Assembly (NCBI GenBank): GCA_023078685.1 | Contig: JALGAS010000009.1 | Coordinates: 682,001-746,000 of the forward strand | DNA from: Neopestalotiopsis rosae | Lineage: Eukaryota > Ascomycota > Sordariomycetes > Amphisphaeriales > Sporocadaceae | Length of the DNA: 64,000 nucleotides | Reading direction: 5' to 3' | In this document: in pieces, positions 34,220 through 45,004 of the stretch | Layout of the letters: every line of letters starts with the position of its first letter | Numbering within the stretch: the stretch's first letter is position 1 | Notes under the pieces: model-generated | Database searches by the model: none | What the model saw: only the letters and a program-made list of their open reading frames with translations | What the model was told of the DNA's origin: nothing | Program-made: the position numbers and the translations under genes

Positions 34220-35061
34220 ATGTCATCTCCAATCGTTCTAGTCCTCGGGGCAGGGCCTGGCATCGGCGCCAATGTCATGTCTTATTTCGCGTCAAAAGGT
34301 TATCGTGTCGCTCTAGGCGCCCGAAGCCTTTCAGACAAACGCAAAGGGGAGCATCTCGAATTGCACATTGAACTGACACAGCCAGAAACAGTGCCTTCTG
34401 TTTTCAGTATGGTCGAACAAGAGCTGGGATGCCCTCCGAATGTCATCATATATAATGGTCAGTTCCGTCCAACTGAGAACTATCATCAACGGAAGAAACT
34501 TACCCAAATGCCGGCGTAGCTGCAGCACTCACAATGAGCCCAAAGGAGGACCCGCTGAGCACTTTCGTATTCGCAGACTATCAAAGAGATCTCTCAGTGA
34601 ACTTGCACAGCGCTGTTGTCGCGGCTCAGGAGGCTGTACGAGGGTTTTCACGCCTGCCCGAGGCATCTTCCAAGACCTTTATTTACACGGGCAACAAGCT
34701 TAATGTCATGTCTGACCCAAAGGTGTTCTCCTTTGGTATTGCTAGGACTGGGGCAGCTCATTTCATTTGGGACTGCAGCATTGCCTATCGTCATAAAGGG
34801 TATAAGTAGGTGACAAGCGAAAGCCGTGTGGATTATACAAAATAGAATGTTAATTTACGATCCCATCACAGGTTCTACTATACCGAGGAGCGCCTTGAGG
34901 ACGGGTCGCCGTCAAGGGGACTCATGGATCCTACTGCCCGGGCTGTACTATATCACCAATTATGCGAGGACATTGATCAAGGCCCCTGGCTATACACCTT
35001 TGTGAAAGATCATGGCTACAAAAGCTTCCAAGAATCGGATCAACCATGGTCTGTTTCCTAA
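34220..35061 (+). CDS. SDR-fold NAD(P)-binding protein with degenerate active site
   Basis: Three exons (34220-34457, 34520-34805, 34872-35061) encode 237 aa. The N-terminus has the Rossmann strand and cofactor loop PIVLVLGAGPGIGANVMSYF (G-x3-G-x-G type). The structural NAG motif is replaced by YNAAALT after splicing. Where classical SDRs have Ser and Y-x3-K, this protein reads TFIYTGNKLN and FGIARTGAAHF, so the Tyr is not seen and the Lys appears as Arg. The end shows YKFYYTEERLEDGSPSRG, which I recognise from a group of fungal SDR-like proteins that share the TGN and ERxxDG motifs. It is therefore a short-chain dehydrogenase by fold, but reductase activity is doubtful. It lies between the YwbE-like gene and the transcription-factor gene. 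Confidence 0.78.
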
Positions 35062-35706
35062 AGAGATCGAGGCGATTCTCAATGTGTACTGGTTCAATGG
35101 ATGTTCCAAAACCCCATCTCGTGTTCTTGCCTCTAGGAAAAACTTCATATCGGTAGGGAGGCATGGTATGAGGTTCATGAGCAATTGATTATTAAGAAAT
35201 CATTCGATCCTTGTGGATTTGATCATATGAAATCGCAGAATGTCTGAACTTTGACAAGTCAAGCTGGATGATGCCTGTGACGCTTTATGAGTCGAGCAAT
35301 CACATTAGTTCATGTTTTGCATCGTATGGTGAAAGACAGATACAGGTCTTGTAAAATTAACACCATCAAACTTGGGCTAGAGACGGCGTATTCTTGTGGG
35401 TGTCAGCGTGACAGCAGAAGTGGTGATTCGCCGACATGAACTTACAGTATGTGGATAATGAACATATGTTGAGCATGTCGACAGACTTCGTTAGACTTTG
35501 AATTTCTATCATTGATGCGAACCGAGCTGACCCCCTCTTTTCGTTCCACGGGGGTGAAGCACCTAGGCGCGGGCGCTAAGTTGGGTACAGGTACACAAGT
35601 CTGATTTGGGCATGTTGAGTCTAATTCTAGATTCTCTTCACACTTTTTCGTCACTCGATGAACCTATGGAAGAGAGAACCCAGTCATCGTGCACATATCC
35701 GGCATC
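35062..35706. other. Intergenic region upstream of transcription-factor gene
   Basis: A 645-base stretch with no supportable frame. I looked here for a Zn2Cys6 cluster exon belonging to the next gene and saw none on the plus strand. Confidence 0.5.
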
Positions 35707-37621
35707 ATGAGTATGTTTCTCTCTCGCGACTTGCCTGATTTTACCCCCGAGGAGATTGCATCTGGACGACAAGATGCAACACCCCACGTCGCCTTTTTCA
35801 TGCGTTCCGTCATCACACCGCGGCGCCTACAGACGGTCACGGGGTTTCTGGAAGAACTACCGATCTTTTACCTGCAGAGTAGCAATGTCGATACCACACT
35901 ACACCATATAACCAGAGCTTGTGCTCCGGCAGCGTATGGCATACGACATGACTCGAAAACTTCATTGTATGAGGCACGCATGGCATATGACGTGGGGATC
36001 GTGCGGCTGTCTCGAGAGATTTTGTTTGTTCGTTCAGCTGAAATTCATGTCGCTCTTGTGAGCGCTATGCTATGTTTATTCTACGAAGTATGAGTTTTCC
36101 TCACAATAAGCCTCGGCCCAAGAGCCAGGGGTGGCGTATTTGTTTACCATGGCTGACGATTATAAAGTTCATCATGTGTCTAAGAGAAGACCGTCCATTC
36201 AGCAATGTTCATGAGAAAGGAATAGCCAGTCTCTTGCGAGCCACTGGAGGTTGGGAAGACCGTGTGGATTCAGCAGGAAGTCGACTCCTGGAAGCTGCAA
36301 GACATCACATTGTACAGTATTCCGGCACATGCTGAGTCCTATCAAGGCTGACTTTTTTCGGGAAGACAAATGATTGTTTGGAATCCGGACTTTCGGCAAC
36401 CGAAGTACTGGGTCCTGCCGCCTGCAAGACCAACGCTGGGGGTGATAGTTTTGGCCCTCTCTTAACAAAGTGCATCATTCGGGTAACAGATCTGATCCAT
36501 GGCTATAAAACGATGCCTGAACATCATACACCAGAAGATCTTCTGCAAAAGCTTGAGCTCGCACAGGATATCAATCATGAACTCGAGCAGTGGAAGAACA
36601 ATCTTCCATCGCATTGGACCTTTTCGGAGCAGCGAAATCAAGAGTGGCCCGACAGTCTTGCCTATGAAGGCAGATGTGATACATACTATGATGTCCAGGT
36701 AGCATCGGTATGGAATTGTTATCGTCGCGCTCGTATTGCTCTCCTTGGGTATATGGTCCGCATAGTGCGTGCCTTGCGACTCCTTGACGTTGACGGCCAC
36801 GAGCAGCTCGAAGACTCATGCATATCACACATCAAATACATTGCAGACGATGTATGCGCAAGTGTGCCATTTCATCTCGAAACACGAACTGTCACAAACG
36901 AGAATGTAGAATTTCCATCCCTAGGAGACGCCGAACTCGATGCTATTCACCGGCAAACAGCAGTCGTGCACGGATGGTACCTTATCGTGCTTCCTATCCA
37001 GCGACTCACAAAAGTAGAAACCCTAACCAGAAAGCAAAAGCTTTGGGTTACACGGCAGTACGATAGAATCTGCGCCATTGTGGCTCGAAAGCACAAGATA
37101 GACAGCAAGCGTGTGGCCCGGACTTTTGAAACGGCCATTGTAGCCTTTGCTACAGCTACACCAATAAATTCGAGGCATTTGAGGTACAGTATACATCATC
37201 AAGGCTTCCGTGAAAATGACAAGCGAGGAAGAAGACGTACACGAGACTGACTTGCGAGATTGATCAAAGGCATAGGCAGAACGGTAGCGCATTCAATTCC
37301 CCAAGTAACACTCCGAGACCAGACAATCAAGCGAGCTACAACAATACTTTGCGTGCTGTCGAACCTCGCGAAAGCAGTCACCACATTCAAGAGCAAGAAC
37401 AGCCTCGTTGTTGGGAACATTCGTGCGGAGGTCGGCTGTTTGCAAATTGGTCAAACCTTGAGCGCCATCGAAAAGAGCGCAAAGGAGGAGGTCGTTGGGC
37501 TTGTTCCAAGTGCGGCGCCTCCTTTACACGCAGGACTTCCCACCGCACGCATATCCTCACCGGTCGTTGTAACTCACCATACGGTCGTCCTAGACCACGA
37601 ATTGACCCAGATCTGCGCTAG
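35707..37621 (+). CDS. Fungal transcription-factor-like protein with C-terminal zinc fingers
   Basis: A four-exon model (35707-36087, 36168-36311, 36366-37183, 37246-37621) gives 572 aa in a continuous frame. The first 430 residues look like the regulatory domain of fungal Zn2Cys6 factors (Fungal_trans_2 type): RDLPDFTPEEIASGRQD at the start, then LVSAMLCLFYE, GIASLLRATGGW, and DLLQKLELAQDINHELEQW later. No N-terminal Zn2Cys6 cluster is visible. Instead the last exon encodes two zinc-finger-like units: CWEHSCGGRLFANWSNLERH (second His not in standard place) and CSKCGASFTRRTSHRTH followed by ILTGRC (C-x2-C-x12-H-x5-C). Introns are inferred from GT/AG signals. The last acceptor is uncertain: 37227 would also keep the frame. 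It probably acts in the nucleus, with unknown targets; SDR and GMC genes flank it. Confidence 0.68.
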
Positions 37622-38137
37622 ACAAACAAGAGAGAAATTACCAAGACAGCGCATGGAAAAAGAAAAGAAAAAGCCCTATTTGTCAACTGGATTTCCTTTG
37701 ACGGAACAGTCCTTGACGTTCGTGAAATATCAACAAATCATCCCCTACTACACCCAGAAGATCAAGCCTTCAGCCCACTCAGCACTCCAGGCCATTGGAA
37801 CATGCGCCTACACTTATGAGGGCATGATAAAGGGGAATCAAGTTCGGGGACTGGTATACTTGATATTAGTATACTATACTAGAGCTCGAGAATCGACAAA
37901 CTGGATCATCCATACAACAGGAGTATTCGGAGGAACATGCTGACTATTTGGTTGATTTGCATAAGAAGGGCAGGTCTTAGAGAAAGACCCTCTAACGCAT
38001 CGTTGTATGGTTTGATCGCAAGAAGACGTCACAGGAGCAGTCTCCACGCCTTTGTCGATATTCTCTAAAATAGCAAAAGCTTTTATAATTCATATATATA
38101 TATAATAAAAATTTACCAGACTTGGGTTTCTGCTTTT
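37622..38137. other. A+T-rich spacer with TA microsatellite
   Basis: A 516-base spacer between the transcription-factor gene and the transposase remnant. It grows A+T-rich from 38050 and holds a (TA)n run at 38092-38104. No gene is seen. Confidence 0.5.
38092..38104. repeat. (TA)n microsatellite
   Basis: A run of six TA units flanked by A+T-rich sequence next to the transposase remnant. Confidence 0.75.
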
Positions 38138-38443
38138 TTATAGAGAGAAATGAAAAAAACAAATAAAAGTAAATTTAAGAAGAAAAAAAAGAGAGTATTC
38201 GGAAAGCCGGCCTACGATGGTAACAACCTGAGCGTGGGAGGGCGCATATTCCAGTTTCTCTTGCCGAAGGATAAAATCCACGATCCTCTGCTCTTGTTCT
38301 GGTGATAGTCTCTGCGCGGAAGTGTGGGCTTCGGTTCTGGCTTGATGTGCATTGTTTTGATTATTGGCGCAAGGGGCATTTTGTATAGGATTCTTTTTAA
38401 CTAGTACGACTATGGGGGTCTGAACGATTGGTGGGTGCCCCAT
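38138..38443 (-). pseudogene. Pogo/Fot1-type transposase remnant (N-terminal part)
   Basis: The minus-strand frame of 101 codons from ATG 38443 contains the N-terminal DNA-binding region of pogo/Fot1-like Tc1-mariner transposases: TSAQRLSPEQEQRIVDFIL followed by RQEKLEYAPSHAQVV, the start of the Tc5/CENP-B-type helix-turn-helix domain. Homology stops near base 38205 and the frame then runs into A+T-rich low-complexity sequence coding for Phe and Leu (FFLLKFTFICFF) until a stop. The catalytic DDE part is absent within the window, so it is a truncated, inactive copy. I could not find terminal inverted repeats or a target-site duplication by eye. Exact borders are uncertain. Confidence 0.72.
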
Positions 38444-38615
38444 GGTAGCACCTTGGACGAAAAGCTTTATTCATAGATGATACTACGTGACCGGAATAGC
38501 TGGTTACACAAGTATACCAAGCATGTATTTTGACAAGTTTTCATAGTTCTCATGAGCAGGTAAAGTTGGAAGCCAAGGCATATTTCGAAAGTAGCCAACT
38601 CTCATGGCATAACTC

Positions 38616-40397
38616 CTACTGTAGGTCCTCTTTGATGATGTTGGCACCCAGCTCGGCAAGTCCATAAACAATAGCCTGCGGATTTGCCGCTGGCTCTATA
38701 GGGATGATACTGGCATCACACACACGCAGGTTGGGACAACCATACACACGCAGCCGACTGTCGACAACGCCGCCCAGTTCCCGGGACATCATGGAGCACG
38801 TGCCGGTGTAGTGATAGGCACCGTCCGCAGTGCGTCGAACATGGTCCTTTGCAACCTCGAGGTCGGCGAAGCGCTTGGTGTACGGCTTGAGATGACACGC
38901 GATCGGCTCCGCGCGGGTGATGGCGTCCTCGACGAAGCGGAGCTGGCGAGCGAGGATCTCGAGGTCCAGCGGGTTCGCCAGATACTGGGGGTCGACACTC
39001 ACGCCCTCGTTGGCGCCCGCGTGCTCGGGCGCGGCGCTGGTAATGTGCACGGAGCCGGCGGATAGCGGGTGGGATAGCTCCATGGCGACGGAAATGTGTT
39101 TGCCTGGAGCGCGGTAGTGAGGGTCGGCGGACTCAAAGGGCGCGTAGGCTGCGCCGAAGACGTAATTTCCCACCGCCTCGAAAGGGTTGATCAGAGTGGA
39201 ACGCACAAAGTCCCGTTTTGCGGTGGCCAAGTCGTTGGTGCATCGAGTAGACACTTCCTTCTTGCCAGGGCTGGTGATGCTCAGTAATCGGTCGACTTCC
39301 TCGCGGCCCTCTTTGGTGTGAAACTCGGGCAGTGGGAGCTGGGCCATGGTGATCATGTTGCTGGTGCTCATGGGGCCGGTCCCCTTGGTCATGTAGTCCC
39401 CCATGACGGTGGCGACGGCCTCGGGCTCCTGGCGGAAAAAGGCGTCAATCGTGTCAACATCGTCATTGACCTCAAACGTCAGACCGGTGAACAGATGGTT
39501 CTGCAGATTTTCGCCGACGTATGGGTTGTCAATGGCAACATCAATGCCCAGTCGCTCGAGAAGATGACGTCCACCAATGCCGGAGAGCTCAAGGAGACGG
39601 GGCGAGTTGATGGCCCCGGCAGAAATGATGACTTCCTTGCGGGCGGTAATGGTCTGGAGTGATCCCGTCTCCGAGACGAGCTGTACGCCCTTTGCAACAA
39701 GATCACCGCCTGAGGTGGGTGTTTCTAGCAGCACCTTGTGTACAGTTGTACCAGTTAAGACTGCCAAGTTTGACCGGTCTCGAACGGGATCCAGATAGGC
39801 ATTGGCAGCATAGCTTCTCTGCTTGGTCTTGGGATCAATACTCTCGGGCGCAATGTTTGGTCCCCCTAGCCGGCCAGAGAGAGGTTTAGTCGTCGAAAAC
39901 CCTAGAGACCCGAGACCTTCAATCCAGGCCTTTTCCAGGACACTCTCCGGTGCGCCTTGGGTAAGCTGAAGCGGCCCGTCTCCTTCAGTCACACCTTGAG
40001 GCTTGTGCAGAGTGTATGACTTTTTGAGAGCCTTCTCAAAGGCTGGATAATCCCAGCCCTTGTTTCCCAACTTCTCCCATGCCTCGACGTTTTCCTTGGA
40101 AGTGGAGGTGAAGAGGAAGCTGTTGATGGCGCTCGATCCTCCCAGGGCCTTTCCCTGTGGGACCGTAATCTTTTTCTGCAGGTTATTCTGCGGAGTGGTC
40201 GGGAATGACCATTCCGATGGAGAAGCCGTCAACATTGGCCATGCGCCTGGAGTCAATGTATTCGTGTCACCCTTGCGGTCATTGCCGCTCTCTAGAACAA
40301 CGACCTGCAGCTTTGGGTCTTCGGTCAGGCGATTAGCCAGAACAAGACCGGCAGTGCCGCCTCCGACAATGATTACGTCGTATGTCTCTGAAGACAT
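38616..40397 (-). CDS. GMC-family oxidoreductase
   Basis: A single-exon gene of 593 aa, ATG at 40397; the frame extends 21 bases further upstream but without an ATG. Residues 7-17 form the FAD loop DVIIVGGGTAG. GMC signature 1 is GKALGGSSAINSFLF near residue 90, signature 2 is GAINSPRLLELSGIG near 270, and the C-terminal substrate domain carries the catalytic His in AYHYTGTCSM and the Asn in EPAANPQAIVYG. These enzymes oxidise alcohols (aryl alcohol, glucose, methanol, choline and others) using FAD. There is no signal peptide, so it is probably intracellular, unlike secreted aryl-alcohol or glucose oxidases. Substrate unknown. It lies beside a transposase remnant and a transcription-factor gene. 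A TATA box sits 100 bases upstream. Confidence 0.92.
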   Translation of the reverse strand: MSSETYDVIIVGGGTAGLVLANRLTEDPKLQVVVLESGNDRKGDTNTLTPGAWPMLTASPSEWSFPTTPQNNLQKKITVPQGKALGGSSAINSFLFTSTSKENVEAWEKLGNKGWDYPAFEKALKKSYTLHKPQGVTEGDGPLQLTQGAPESVLEKAWIEGLGSLGFSTTKPLSGRLGGPNIAPESIDPKTKQRSYAANAYLDPVRDRSNLAVLTGTTVHKVLLETPTSGGDLVAKGVQLVSETGSLQTITARKEVIISAGAINSPRLLELSGIGGRHLLERLGIDVAIDNPYVGENLQNHLFTGLTFEVNDDVDTIDAFFRQEPEAVATVMGDYMTKGTGPMSTSNMITMAQLPLPEFHTKEGREEVDRLLSITSPGKKEVSTRCTNDLATAKRDFVRSTLINPFEAVGNYVFGAAYAPFESADPHYRAPGKHISVAMELSHPLSAGSVHITSAAPEHAGANEGVSVDPQYLANPLDLEILARQLRFVEDAITRAEPIACHLKPYTKRFADLEVAKDHVRRTADGAYHYTGTCSMMSRELGGVVDSRLRVYGCPNLRVCDASIIPIEPAANPQAIVYGLAELGANIIKEDLQ

Positions 40398-42900
40398 TTT
40401 GGGTGGTATCTTGCACAAGTACTGGAATCAGCCGACAAGATGTTGAAAAGTCATGAAGTGTCATGGAAGCTGGGCTTGAGTGGCTGATATGGCTTGTTTA
40501 TACCAAGCAAGCACCACCTTCGCTGACTGGAACCAACTTGAAACGTGCATTCTCCTACAATGTCGTATGATGACCACATATTGCCAGTGTTGGATAGCTA
40601 AAAGCATTGCGTAACGTTGACCAACAATTCAGCGACATATGTGTTGTTGGTTAGCAAGTTGGTATTTTATATGTAAGATTGCGGCACAGTGACTGAAGGT
40701 CTGCCAATTTGTCACTTGCACATAGTACACATCACGCCTGGAGCACGCAAGGGAGAAGATGCGGCGAGCCGGACCAACCAAAGAATGTCCACTCAGATAC
40801 AATTTTACTATTATTTGACCCTTGACAATTTTGCCCGCGGTCGTCTGCGGTGGAAATCCCGAGAGTGTCCGAGCAATATACCGCGGGACCTGCTATCACC
40901 AACCGACTGACGCTTGTTCTGCAATTAATGACTGGGTACCTATGATACGTTTAAAGCACTATGCACTCAATGTTGGTATTTCGGCCACTGATCCTTGAAT
41001 TCGAGATAGGTGGTACGTTGGTCAATAGATATACTGGATAGCCGAGGGAACAGACCCAGATTGTCCTCTTATGGACATTTTACACTGTGATCAACATCAT
41101 ATACATATACTCAGCGTGGAGAATCAAGTTTTCCTATTTATTTGTGTTGAAGGGGAGCCGTATAGCAATACAGAGCAGGTATCTTAGACACAAAGGGGCA
41201 ACGATGCCACCGACTCGGTGATCTGGCCATTTCTCAAAATAGTTTCCAATACCGAAGAGGAAAAGAAAAAACAAAAGCATAAATATAATCTTCAATCATT
41301 TGATCTGGTTCTACTTGGTCAAGTCTGAATAAAAGTGACGGACATTCTTTCCGTACTTCCAACGAAACCTAGGCCTCATTTAGGTGCAGGCTCAGTACTA
41401 GTGCAGGCGCTTCAGCCTACCCCAGGTACCAAAAAGCCTTGGCCCTGCTCGGCCAGGGGTGCTCGGTGTAAGTTTGCTGCTCACCGAGATCCCTCCTAAC
41501 TCTGTCAAGTTAGACGCTAAGATGGACTGCAGGTGCCAAACGCTTACCCTCTGCAAAAAAAGTTGGGGGACTCCGGGGGGCATTCCATAACCACTGGGAC
41601 CCCTTTTTCTCTTTTAATGTTATTTGACATGCTCGGAGTTTTGGTACTTGATGATCCTTCCTCGTCTCATCAAAAGCGCCAAGATATTATATTCCCAAGT
41701 CCTCCAATATCTCGTGTGTTGCAAAATGACAAATCTTACTGGCTCGCAACGAGGGTATACCATATGGGCTGACTATTGCTTTTACCCCAGCCTACCTAGG
41801 TACTGATGGCGAACGGCCTCCACAAACCCAAATGCTGAGGTACATATTGACTGGCAGATCTAGGTTGGAGCAAGATGTCAATGTAGGTTTTGTGCTTTGT
41901 CATGCTGACGGCTCTCAAATGGCATCTCGGCTCGGTAAGCATGCACTGAATCAAAAAGTGCGACTTTTTTTTCAAGACGAATCACATGTCTGCGACGTGA
42001 ATAATGCAATGGAGCTCGGTGGCAGCGGCATAGGGTAATACGTACGCCATCAGCTCCATACACAGTATCGTGTGTCATGTATGGTTCTAGGATCCCACGT
42101 CAATGGCTCCGTAATTGTATCCATCGTATGCTGGGCACTCTGTTCTAGCGCCCTCGAGGCAAGTCCAGGGTCCTTTGGCTATCCGGTGTTTAAGGTGCCT
42201 GGACTATTTAGAGGCGCCGTTTGTCGGCGCCGGACTTGTCAAATCGCGGACTAGCTTTTGTCTACTATAAATTTTGCAATCTTCTTTTTAGCGACGCGTG
42301 ATTCCTAAAATCCCCCAATCCCGGGCAGGTTGGAGGTCGCCAAGTGCCGCCTTTGCCCCGCCTTTGGGTAGTTTGCTATGCGCACGATGACCTCGTCAAA
42401 AGCGCCGAAAAATGTACAACGTCGATCTGCTGATCCACCGTGACAGCCTGTTTTCCAACACTGCGGTCCGATGGACGCCCGAGAGACTCTAATTTCTTTC
42501 TGCCTGTCATTTAATAGTAGATCCAATAATGCTCGTTTGTTTGTTCGTCCATTAAGGTCATGGGACAACACCAGGCACTTGCACAACAGCTCTCTGGAAT
42601 TCAATAAAGCTGTCGCCTAGCTAGGGACAAAACATAGCTTACATACATCCATACACACACCTTTCAGCAGCTACTACTACTATATCGGTACTCGCACGCC
42701 TTGAAATCAGAATCCGGAGTCCGATCACCTACCTATCCGGACTATTTTTCTTTGCTTCTTCTCTCAAAGCATTCGCTCAGACACACTGCGATAACAACCG
42801 TCTGCATAGACCCCGACCCTGCATAATCCATCCCGCTCCCGTCGCGATCCCCTAGAGTTAGAGTGAGAGACTCGGTCGCAAATCACCAACGCCACAGGAT
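40398..42900. other. Intergenic region between GMC and histidine-phosphatase genes
   Basis: A 2.5 kb divergent spacer holding the promoters of both genes. Apart from the GMC TATA box, I see only short frames without recognisable content. The stretch 42,640-42,900 is rich in C and T and short repeats, consistent with the leader of the next gene. Confidence 0.5.
40497..40502 (-). promoter_or_regulatory. TATA box of GMC oxidoreductase gene
   Basis: The minus strand reads TATAAA about 100 bases before the ATG at 40397. Motif match in a normal place. Confidence 0.5.
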
Positions 42901-45004
42901 ATGGGTCGCCCGCCGGCGTACCTGTTTGTCGTCAGGTTCGTCTTCTTCCCTGTGACACAGTGATCCCCATTTCTCGTTCCACTCGTAGCTGACCGCATCT
43001 ATTCACAGACATGGCAATCGACTGGATGCTGCTGACAAACAGTGGCATATGACCTCACCGACACCCTACGACCCGCCTCTCACATACGGCGGCTGGCTCC
43101 AATGCAGGCAACTCGGCGCAAGAATCGCATCTATACTACAGGAGAAGGAGGCCGAGGACGAAGCTGCTCGAGCAAGCCACAACAATGGTCAGAATGGAAA
43201 CCCAGAGAAACCCAAGAAGAAGCGATACAGGGTCGTACTACACAGCTCTCCTTTCCTCCGATGTATCCAGACGTCCATCGCCATCAGTGCCGGAATCGCT
43301 TCAAGCCCCTCGCCCTTTACGCAGGCCGGCGACTACCCTCCTGCACGACTACAAGCTTCCCCGAGACCCCATACACCAATCTCGTCGGATCCCGTCTCAC
43401 CCAGAACTCGACCGGCCCTCATGACCGATCTACCGCCGGCCCAACCCACGCAGAATTCGGATCACTTGGAGAAGACCATACTGCGACTTGACCCGTTTCT
43501 GGGAGAGTGGGCCTCGCCAGATTACTTTGATCACATTACGCCACCCCCAAGGTCGAGCCTGATGCTCATGACTGCCAAAGCAGAGCTTCTGCGCAAAGAA
43601 AACTACGTCACATATGCCGACCCGAACCCGCGCCCGAGCACACCGACTACGCCCAGTCGGTTGTGGAATTCTCCCACGCAGTCGCGCAACGCGAGTCTGG
43701 CCAGTCTGGACGCCTCAGCTGGGAGCCTGAACAATGGAGTCAGTGAACACAGAGGGTCTCACAAGGCGACCAATTCGGAATCCGCCATTTTCACCGGCTA
43801 CGTTGCCCCTGCCCCTGCTTATGCCATATCCCCTTCCGAACCGATTCCTCAGGGTTATGTTGCGCATGCCAGAGACGCCTGTGTCGATATCGACTACCAA
43901 TGGGACTCTACCCGCAACCCAGTTGCTTGGGGTGACGGTGGCGTGCTGCCAGAGGAATGGGCGGCCATGCATCAACGATTTCGAAAGGGCTTGAAGCGTC
44001 TGGTGGACTGGTACATGACCTCGGACCACCCAGGTCAGATGGTCACCAAGACTCCCACGACGCCCAACCCCTCCAAGCTCGACAGTAACAACAACGCAAA
44101 GAGTCACACACTTGACGATGAGGAGGACATTGAGGACGTGGTGATCATGGTATCCCATGGTGCTGGCTGCAATGCTCTTGTCGGTGGCATTACAAACCAG
44201 CCCGTTCTCGCCGACGTTCCCATGACCTCCTTATCCATGGCACGACGGAGGCCCGGATATGCAGAGGTCCAGAAGGACACTAACGAGAAACCGGTGGCGT
44301 CTCTCGACGACGGACTATCGAGGAAGCCGGTGACGGTGCAGGAGCTCTATGAGCTGTCCATGTTTGCCAACACTGATCATCTGGTCAGATCGGGCAATGT
44401 GAGCAGATCTTCTAGCGTGACCGGGCCTCCGAGAGGACATTCGAGGGGTCTCAGCTCAGCTTTGCGAGACATCAATTTTGGTGCGCATTACGGCCAGCCA
44501 CGAGACCAACACCGGAGCAACTCGTTCAGTGGCCCTAGAAAGATCTCCCTGGGCGGAACAAACGGTGTCACCAGACTTCCTCCGCTTCTCTCCAACAATG
44601 GTACAAAGGGAGGCATCACGGTAGGAAGTGGAGTGACAAGTTTTGGCACGGCTCCGCGAAAGGTTTCATTGGGTTTATGGACACCAAAGCAGGAACCCAC
44701 CAACCCCGAGGAGGAGCCAGACATGCCCATGACACTAGACTTTAGTCACGAAAGGGAAATCAAGAAGCCGTCCCCGCCGCCAGAGACCATTGTCGAGATG
44801 CCCGAGCACGAGCACAGCCACGACCACTTGCCCGGTCTGCCAGTCTCGATAGACACGGAAGAGCACGACAAGTTTGAGTCAACCACTACGATCCCGCCCG
44901 GTTCTGGCATGTGGGGATCGCCTCGACCTCCTGATGATGCCGAGACCTTGCGAGACTTTAGCTCACAAAAGCGACGATGGACTGTGACGGAGCGACAGCT
45001 ATGA
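42901..45004 (+). CDS. Histidine phosphatase (phosphoglycerate mutase-like) superfamily protein
   Basis: Two exons (42901-42935 and 43009-45004) encode 676 aa. The first exon has only 35 bases; splicing joins YLFVV to RHGNRLDAADKQWH, creating the catalytic RHG motif at residues 12-14 with the Arg codon itself split by the intron. A phosphate-pocket arginine follows in VVLHSSPFLRCIQTS. The second catalytic His lies in the strand VVIMVSHGAGCNALVGG, near residue 380. Between and after these blocks are long Ser/Pro/Thr-rich insertions. The C-terminal 270 residues are disordered (SRSSSVTGPP, PEHEHSHDHL), suggesting a regulatory or scaffold role. The family covers phosphatases and mutases; this large fungal type has no defined substrate that I know of. 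Confidence 0.88.

Noticed and set aside
37260..37943. Plus-strand frame of 227 codons after the transcription-factor exon
   Set aside because: It overlaps the zinc-finger exon in another frame and shows no domain, while the finger frame has ordered Cys and His residues.
30880..40397. A full secondary-metabolite cluster
   Set aside because: No backbone synthase (PKS, NRPS, terpene cyclase or DMATS) is present; the oxidoreductases alone do not support the claim.
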